This document shows, piece by piece, positions 58,713 to 64,000 of a DNA stretch of 64,000 nt. The stretch is from Thalassobacillus devorans (GTDB lineage Bacteria > Bacillota > Bacilli > Bacillales > Halobacillaceae), in contig NZ_JAASRY010000001.1 in assembly GCF_011761345.1 (NCBI RefSeq), positions 1,240,001 to 1,304,000 of the forward strand. Reading direction: 5' to 3'. Numbering within the stretch: the first letter of the stretch is position 1; every line of letters starts with the position of its first letter. The position numbers and the translations under genes are program-made. The notes beneath the pieces are model-generated. The model saw nothing but the letters and a program-made list of their open reading frames with translations, searched no databases and was not told the DNA's origin.

Positions 58713-59312
58713 TTAGAATTCCCCCAATTTATTTAGTATTTGTTGACGTACCCATTTGTTTTCAAGCTCATTTCTTTCTTGCATTAGTGCTCGTTTGTGT
58801 TGCTGTAGTGTAACTATAGAAGCAATCTTTTCTTGCTCAACCATAGGTGGAAGAGAAATAACCATTGCTCTCAGCATATTGATAGAAAGCGTTGCTATGG
58901 TTGACCCCTGTGTACTTAGATGAAATTGCTTTTGGATTTTTGGATGTTCATTGAAATACCAGGACATAAACGGAGCGCTTATTCCCTCTTCAAAATCTAA
59001 AGCAACAAAATTCGAAGGGATCACTAAATTCCAGTCTTCCTTAGGTAGTACAGCAGCCTTTTGGGATTGAAGGTGGATGATTAACCGGTCTGCTTTAGTT
59101 AAAAGGAGTTTTTCAAACTTTTCCTCTTTAACAAAGGAGTGCTGCTTTTTATCCTGTAACATCCTGTAAGGAAGGCCGATTGCTTTATTGAATTGACGTA
59201 AAGTAAGCAAGTTCACTTTCACGGCATCTGCATGTTCTTCCGTCACTTCAATTCGTGCCGGATTGACCCCTTGTGTAATTGTCGCAATCTCATTGAGTTT
59301 TATGATCGTCAC
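58713..59312 (-). CDS. Half-size specificity-subunit-like protein (single TRD)
   Basis: A 199-residue product with one S-type target-recognition domain: KLNEIATITQGVNPARIEV and IPSNFVALDFEEGISAPFMSWYFNEHPKIQKQFHLSTQGSTIATLSINMLRAMVISLPPMVEQEKIASIVTLQQHKRALMQERNELENKW. The latter is the TRD end plus the conserved helical region. It is about half of an HsdS. It could pair as a dimer with HsdM for a second specificity or act as a reservoir TRD. It ends directly at the hsdM start. The GTG start at 59312 overlaps the AAGGGG site, so the exact start is uncertain. Confidence 0.8.
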   Translation of the reverse strand: MTIIKLNEIATITQGVNPARIEVTEEHADAVKVNLLTLRQFNKAIGLPYRMLQDKKQHSFVKEEKFEKLLLTKADRLIIHLQSQKAAVLPKEDWNLVIPSNFVALDFEEGISAPFMSWYFNEHPKIQKQFHLSTQGSTIATLSINMLRAMVISLPPMVEQEKIASIVTLQQHKRALMQERNELENKWVRQQILNKLGEF

Positions 59313-59372
59313 CCCTTTAGCGAGTGTTTATAGAATAAGTATATGTGCAATTTTTAAAAATAGCAATAATTA

Positions 59373-59400
59373 TTTTTGTTATTTTTAAAAATAACAAAAA
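59373..59400. repeat. 28-bp perfect palindrome between hsdR and the half-S gene
   Basis: TTTTTGTTATTTTT is followed directly by AAAAATAACAAAAA. Positions 59313-59422 otherwise hold the promoter side of the half-S/hsdM genes. It might be an operator or a transcriptional pause hairpin. No protein is known for it. Confidence 0.6.
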
Positions 59401-59421
59401 GAGAGCTTTTAAGCTCTCTTT
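59397..59421 (-). terminator. hsdR terminator
   Basis: On the minus strand AAGAGAGCTT / AAGCTCTCTT around a 4-nt loop, then TTTG, directly after the hsdR stop codon. Confidence 0.8.
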
Positions 59422-59422
59422 C

Positions 59423-62170
59423 CTACGCAAACCGTTTGGTGTGTTCCATGATAAACGTTTTGATTCTTGGGATAAGCTTTCGCCTTTTTAGGAGGCTCAT
59501 TTTTAAATGATCACTGATTTCGGTCTGATTGATGATATTACTGTATTCATATTCATGTATAAAACTCTTGAGATCCTCAGGGGAAAGTTCCACATTAGAG
59601 GAAAATTCATCTATTTCTTTTTCTCGTACTTGTTCTTTGTATTTTTCGAATTCCACCACCACTGAATCGTCGTTGGAAAGATAAGGAGCAACTTGATCTA
59701 AGAATCCTTTAATTAAATCGACTTTCAAACGAAGTTCGGGATCCGAAGCACGGCCCATCTCTTCTTTGATGAAACGGAGGTCATTGTTCATATTAGTTTT
59801 GTCGGCAAAATCTAGGTTGCTGATTAACTTCATAATGTAATCGACGTTGATACGATCGGTATGCATGAGCTCAAGCTCAAAGTCTATATCCTGAAGGATA
59901 GAGGTTTTTTCTATTTGACGTCGTGTGCGGTCGGCTATTTTTAAGTACTTACTTTTAAAGTCCTCGTAAGTTTGAGGATCGATCTGCAGCTCATCGGGCT
60001 CAAATTCGAATTCGGTAAAGGTCTCCAAACGAACTAAGATTTTGCTGAGGTGCCTAAACCATTCAATGAACTTTTTCTGTTCTTCTTCGCTTTCGAGCTT
60101 GTCTACATCTTCCGGGGTTGGAGCCATTGATCTGACTTTATCTAATGCATCATGGAACATGGCCAGATACTCTTCATAACTTTTCATTAATACATCATCT
60201 ACACTGTCAGTTTTGGAGAAGATTCGGATGGCTTCATCCGTGTTTTCTTTTAAGTTTCTGTAGCAAACAATGTTTCCATGAGGTTTCGTTGCTTTATGCA
60301 TGCGATTGGTACGACTGTAGGCTTGCAATAGATCATGGTGTTTTAGGTTTTTATCTACATAAAGGGTGTTTAGTGTCTTACTATCAAACCCTGTTAGGAA
60401 CATACGTACAACGATTAGAATATCAATTTGCGCAGCTTTTACCTTTTTGGAAACATCTTTAAAGTAACCACTCCAAGTCTGGTTGGAGTAGTTTGTACTA
60501 AATATTTCATTATAATCTCTTATCATCTCCTCAAGGGAGTCTCTCGAGTGTTCCTCTTTTCCTTCACTTTCCTCGTTTGCTCCATATGTAAAAATGCCAG
60601 CGATTTTCAAATTGTGATCGTATTCTTTAAACAGCTTGTAGTATTTCACGAGCATCGGGATCGAATCTACGGTGAAAATAGCGCTATAACCTTTACTTCG
60701 TGATCTTTGTTCGTGGTGATCGAGGATGTTTCTGGCAACTAAATTCATCCGCATGTCGTCCATCCAAATCTCGTCTGTATCGATTCCCTGAACCTTTGTT
60801 TGGTCTTCTTCGTTGATGGTTGCATTAAAGGTTCGATGATATTCTACGGAGAAACCGAGAACATTCCCATCACGAATGGCTTCTTTAATAAGGTAGGTGT
60901 GCAAGCACTTTTCAAATAGGTCTGCCGTTGTACGACCGTCCTGGCTTTTGTTTTCAGGAAGTCGTGGTGTTCCTGTAAACCCAAAATATTGAGCGTTTTG
61001 AAAATGTTGAGAAATTTTGGTGTGCATTTTACCAAACTGACTACGGTGGCATTCATCAATAATGAAAATGACACTCTCATCTTTATATCGCTCCATATCC
61101 TGAGCATATCTAGGATTCTTGACGGCGTTGGCCATCTTTTGAATCGTAGTAACAATGATCGGGTTCGTAAGATCACGGATCTGTTTGACCAGAGTGTCTG
61201 TTTTGTCTGTCTCATCGACTGAACCTTCTTGGAATTTGTTAAATTCCTCTGTTGTTTGGGAATCAAGGTCTTGCCGATCAATAAGGAAAAATACTTTTTT
61301 AATACTAGGTTCATTGGCAAGAATCTGACTTGCTTTAAATGACGTCAAGGTTTTACCTGATCCTGTGGTATGCCAGATGTAACCGTTGTTTTTGGTCTCG
61401 AGCGCACGATCTACAAGGACCTCTACCGCATAGACCTGATAGGGTCTCAAGACCAATAGAGTTTTGCTGGCATCACTAATGACCATGTACCGTGCAATCA
61501 TCTTTGCTGTATGGCAGCGTTGAAGGAAAGATGCAGTGAATTCCTGCAAGTTGGTGATGATATTATTTTCATCGTCCGACCAAAAGAACGAATAACCATA
61601 AAGAATGTCCCCATCTGAATTGGAAAAGTACTTGGTGTCCACGCCATTACTGATCACAAAGATTTGAATGAAACGATATAACCCTTTGTAGGAATGCTTT
61701 CTATAGCGTTGAATTTGATTGAAAGCCTCTTTAAAATCAAGGCCGCGACGCTTCAGTTCTATCTGCACAAGAGGAAGTCCGTTGATCAGAATAGTCACAT
61801 CATAACGATTTTCATATTTACCGGTTACGGTTGTCTGTGTTGTCACCTGAAAATGGTTCTTACACCATTTCCGTGTGTTAAAGAGTTCTATGTATACTTG
61901 CGTGCCGTCATCCCGTTCAATGAGCTGTTTATCCCTCAGTATTTTAGCTGAGGCAAAGATACTTTTCCCTTCAATTAGAGTTAACAGTCGGTTGAATTCG
62001 TTATCGGTTAAAGGATTACCATTAAGTTTTTCTTTATTGAATTGATTGACTTGGTTGCAGAAATTATTTACTAAGGATTCATAATCCGGTATTTTAATAG
62101 GTTCATAACCCTGATCAATAAGTTGTTTAATCATGTTTTCTTCTAATTTCGCTTCCGATTGATAATTCAC
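59423..62170 (-). CDS. hsdR: Type I restriction endonuclease subunit HsdR
   Basis: A 915-residue restriction subunit. The N-terminal PD-(D/E)xK nuclease has RYDVTILINGLPLVQIELKRRG (about 125-147). The Superfamily 2 helicase motor follows with GYIWHTTGSGKTLTSFKAS (motif I, ~268), IIDECHRSQFGKMH (motif II), GFTGTPR (motif III), QIDILIVVRMFLTGFDSKTLNTLYVDK (motif IV/V) and QAYSRTNRMH (motif VI). The helical C-terminal domain binds HsdM. The GTG start at 62170 is preceded by AAAAGGAG. It translocates and cleaves unmethylated DNA far from the site. It heads the hsd cluster and has its own terminator, so hsdR is separately terminated from the half-S/M/S genes. Confidence 0.96.
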   Translation of the reverse strand: MNYQSEAKLEENMIKQLIDQGYEPIKIPDYESLVNNFCNQVNQFNKEKLNGNPLTDNEFNRLLTLIEGKSIFASAKILRDKQLIERDDGTQVYIELFNTRKWCKNHFQVTTQTTVTGKYENRYDVTILINGLPLVQIELKRRGLDFKEAFNQIQRYRKHSYKGLYRFIQIFVISNGVDTKYFSNSDGDILYGYSFFWSDDENNIITNLQEFTASFLQRCHTAKMIARYMVISDASKTLLVLRPYQVYAVEVLVDRALETKNNGYIWHTTGSGKTLTSFKASQILANEPSIKKVFFLIDRQDLDSQTTEEFNKFQEGSVDETDKTDTLVKQIRDLTNPIIVTTIQKMANAVKNPRYAQDMERYKDESVIFIIDECHRSQFGKMHTKISQHFQNAQYFGFTGTPRLPENKSQDGRTTADLFEKCLHTYLIKEAIRDGNVLGFSVEYHRTFNATINEEDQTKVQGIDTDEIWMDDMRMNLVARNILDHHEQRSRSKGYSAIFTVDSIPMLVKYYKLFKEYDHNLKIAGIFTYGANEESEGKEEHSRDSLEEMIRDYNEIFSTNYSNQTWSGYFKDVSKKVKAAQIDILIVVRMFLTGFDSKTLNTLYVDKNLKHHDLLQAYSRTNRMHKATKPHGNIVCYRNLKENTDEAIRIFSKTDSVDDVLMKSYEEYLAMFHDALDKVRSMAPTPEDVDKLESEEEQKKFIEWFRHLSKILVRLETFTEFEFEPDELQIDPQTYEDFKSKYLKIADRTRRQIEKTSILQDIDFELELMHTDRINVDYIMKLISNLDFADKTNMNNDLRFIKEEMGRASDPELRLKVDLIKGFLDQVAPYLSNDDSVVVEFEKYKEQVREKEIDEFSSNVELSPEDLKSFIHEYEYSNIINQTEISDHLKMSLLKRRKLIPRIKTFIMEHTKRFA

Positions 62171-62403
62171 TGACTAAACTCCTTTTCTGAGGGAGAATGG
62201 AAATAATTGTTTGGTACTAGTTTACCATACTCGAAAAATAAAACTCAAAGCTACCACCGCAAAATGATTTACTTTATTCGCCACTCTATAGTTTATTTCG
62301 ACTAAGTAAAAAGTTAATTTTACTTAAGTGTAAGGAGGACCGAAGAAACAGATACAGAACGATTCCAATCATTTTTAGCGACAAAAAAATCTAATTATAA
62401 AAA

Positions 62404-64000
62404 CTATTGAACTCTTACTGGTTGTATTATTCTCTCTCTTATTTCATTATAAACTTCTATATCTACACCCTCAGCGACTTCAAATGTAACAACCAGTGAA
62501 TAAGGCACCTCTATATCACCTAGTCCACCAGCATCTTCTTGACAATTAACCTTTATCTCTAAGTTACTTCCATCAACAAATGGTACAGCTTGTTCTCCCT
62601 CAAGTATCTCATGCTGAAGAGTTCCTCTTTTAACTGAATTATGATCTGCTTCCGTTCTTGTTACCAGGATGTCCTCTTGTGGAGGTGTGAATGACAGTTT
62701 AGCTTGTCGATATTTTTGATTTAAAGCATTAACAGGACTAAACCATGCGAGAGTAATTGTAAGGCGCCTCCATACATCTTTACTACTTAATGAAGGTGGC
62801 AAGGGTATCGTATACTCATGAGCTTCATCTTTTGTTAATTTATTGGTGCCTATAATGGTGGCTCTATATGGTTTAGGTTCTAAGATTCGTGTAATATCAG
62901 ATACCCCATAACCTATCAACCTGGGTACTATACGATCTCTTAGATTTTTTTTCTCTCCTTCATTCAAGGCACCTTCTATTATTGATAAAGTTGATTCCCA
63001 ACTAGCTCCATGAACCAATAAGGCTTTTATTAATAATGTAATATTAACTCTTTCTTTATTTTCACCTAAGATTTCTAGCAATTCATCATATAATAATGCT
63101 CCATTCCTAGTTGCTAAAGCTGTTGAATTACTTGTCCCTCTTGTATAGCCTGTTTTATTGAGGTGTCCTTGCGTACCAGGAAGTGCAACTCTCTGACCTG
63201 GTGGTTGAAGACTGTCTACAATTCTCAATAATGCCAACCCATCTCTTCCTACTATATCTTCCTGATAAAGTTGTTTTCCGCCAGGCATCAGAATCTCTGG
63301 CTTAATTGATCTCCTATGACCTAACCCTAACCTACTAATTGGACTTAACATATACTGGTTGCTAAAAATATCAAGTCTATGACTACTTTGTACATATGAA
63401 GAGGAGTCATAATGTGATGCACCAACAGTGAGGGCATTTATGGATTCTGAAGGTGTCAAAATACGCCTATGTTGTGCCTCTTGTAAAATGGTCTTAATTG
63501 CAGCAACTTCTTTATTTTCAGGAGTTAAACTGTTAAACTCATCTTTTCTTACGTTCAAAACCATATGATCAATAAAATTACCCGCGCTGACAATAAATAA
63601 CACATTATATTTAAATGATAGCCAATCTAATAACCTAGCCCAAGGGCTAAGAAACCTATCAAAGGGTCTAGCCATGTCACCTATAGACAAGTTAATTATT
63701 TTAACATTTGGAGCTACTGCCTCCCCCTCTTCATCTCCTTCAAACAACCTTTTTACTGCTTTATATACAAGGTCAATTGGCAAAGTATTTAAGGGCATAC
63801 ATTCGCTTCTTATTTCACTAAAATCTCTTTCATTAGGTTTCATTATAGGCCGAACATATATTTTTCTATTTAAAGGATGAGATTCTTCATCAAGTTCACC
63901 ATGTATTATTAATGAGGCCATACTAGTGCCATGCCTTCTCTCAGTGACATTATAGTCTGTACTCAAATTATCTGGATCATCAACTTTAATTCTATCTCTT
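62404..64000 (-). CDS. Subtilisin-like S8 serine peptidase, 5' part outside the window
   Basis: The frame is open to the window end (the N-terminus lies beyond 64000), giving at least 531 residues. The catalytic His is in ERRHGTSMASLI, the oxyanion Asn in FIVSAGNFI and the catalytic Ser in RGTSNSTALATR. The Asp block is upstream. No signal peptide is visible, but the start is missing. The C-terminal ~200 residues (RATIIGTNKLTKDEAHEYTIPLPPSLS ... VVTFEVAEGVDIEVYNEIRERI) are a beta-rich domain. Cytoplasmic subtilases paired with an AAA ATPase occur in defence islands; whether an ATPase neighbours it cannot be seen. The location next to a type I R-M system is compatible. Confidence 0.88.
   Translation of the reverse strand, partial: RDRIKVDDPDNLSTDYNVTERRHGTSMASLIIHGELDEESHPLNRKIYVRPIMKPNERDFSEIRSECMPLNTLPIDLVYKAVKRLFEGDEEGEAVAPNVKIINLSIGDMARPFDRFLSPWARLLDWLSFKYNVLFIVSAGNFIDHMVLNVRKDEFNSLTPENKEVAAIKTILQEAQHRRILTPSESINALTVGASHYDSSSYVQSSHRLDIFSNQYMLSPISRLGLGHRRSIKPEILMPGGKQLYQEDIVGRDGLALLRIVDSLQPPGQRVALPGTQGHLNKTGYTRGTSNSTALATRNGALLYDELLEILGENKERVNITLLIKALLVHGASWESTLSIIEGALNEGEKKNLRDRIVPRLIGYGVSDITRILEPKPYRATIIGTNKLTKDEAHEYTIPLPPSLSSKDVWRRLTITLAWFSPVNALNQKYRQAKLSFTPPQEDILVTRTEADHNSVKRGTLQHEILEGEQAVPFVDGSNLEIKVNCQEDAGGLGDIEVPYSLVVTFEVAEGVDIEVYNEIRERIIQPVRVQ

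Noticed and set aside
62330-62408. Plus-strand AAGGAGGACC followed by a short frame ending SNYKNY, next to the subtilase stop
   Set aside because: No start codon follows the ribosome-site-like sequence and the frame is only about 25 codons; treated as chance or a tiny remnant.

Overview
The window reads as chromosome of a low-GC, probably halotolerant Bacillaceae (Halobacillus/Virgibacillus/Oceanobacillus-like; inferred from gene content, not proven). Genes such as rlmN, cvfB, dynA, cstA, a YkpA-type ABC-F ATPase, YdjO and a single-domain cold-shock protein, together with strong GGAGG ribosome binding sites and classic intrinsic terminators, support this.

Region 1 (1-39.2 kb) is ordinary chromosome, mostly minus strand and organised as short transcription units separated by hairpin terminators. 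It holds the end of a nucleotide-sugar epimerase, a c-di-AMP-binding CBS/ACT protein, rlmN, cell-surface or spore-like small proteins, cvfB, uvsE, a large catalase, a redox cluster (SDR, FAD/Rieske oxidoreductase, luciferase-like oxidoreductase, PadR regulator), an S9 peptidase, an ArsA operon, cstA with a clear promoter and cre site, a LysM/3D wall protein, ABC-F, cold-shock genes, a Cu/Zn-SOD-like protein, a SurA-like lipoprotein, the double dynamin DynA, and assorted housekeeping genes up to a YflT-type stress protein. The most unusual item here is the first gene of the ArsA operon. It has a perfect Shine-Dalgarno start and then an in-frame UGA in a GGG-UGA-Cys-Gly-Gly context, followed at the right distance by a perfect 7-bp hairpin with a G-rich loop. 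It is either a candidate selenoprotein or a recently broken dithiol protein.

Region 2 (39.3-64 kb) is an AT-rich accessory and defence island. It contains unknown membrane and small proteins, a complete retron (NDT-like effector, msr-msd RNA, reverse transcriptase), a free-standing LAGLIDADG endonuclease gene whose ribosome binding site lies in a long inverted repeat, HEPN-like and nuclease-like proteins of unknown function, a tyrosine integrase, a secreted nuclease interrupted by an amber codon, a serine recombinase, and a type I restriction-modification operon (hsdR, half-size S, hsdM, hsdS). It ends in a subtilisin-like protease that runs off the window. Dispersed structured repeats (36.97 and 45.41 kb), a 19-bp direct repeat pair (39.36 and 47.45 kb) and two paralogous small genes with a shared promoter motif (42.49 and 54.77 kb) suggest modular assembly.

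No rRNA, tRNA, CRISPR array or riboswitch was recognised. All family assignments come from reading motifs by eye; no database search was possible.
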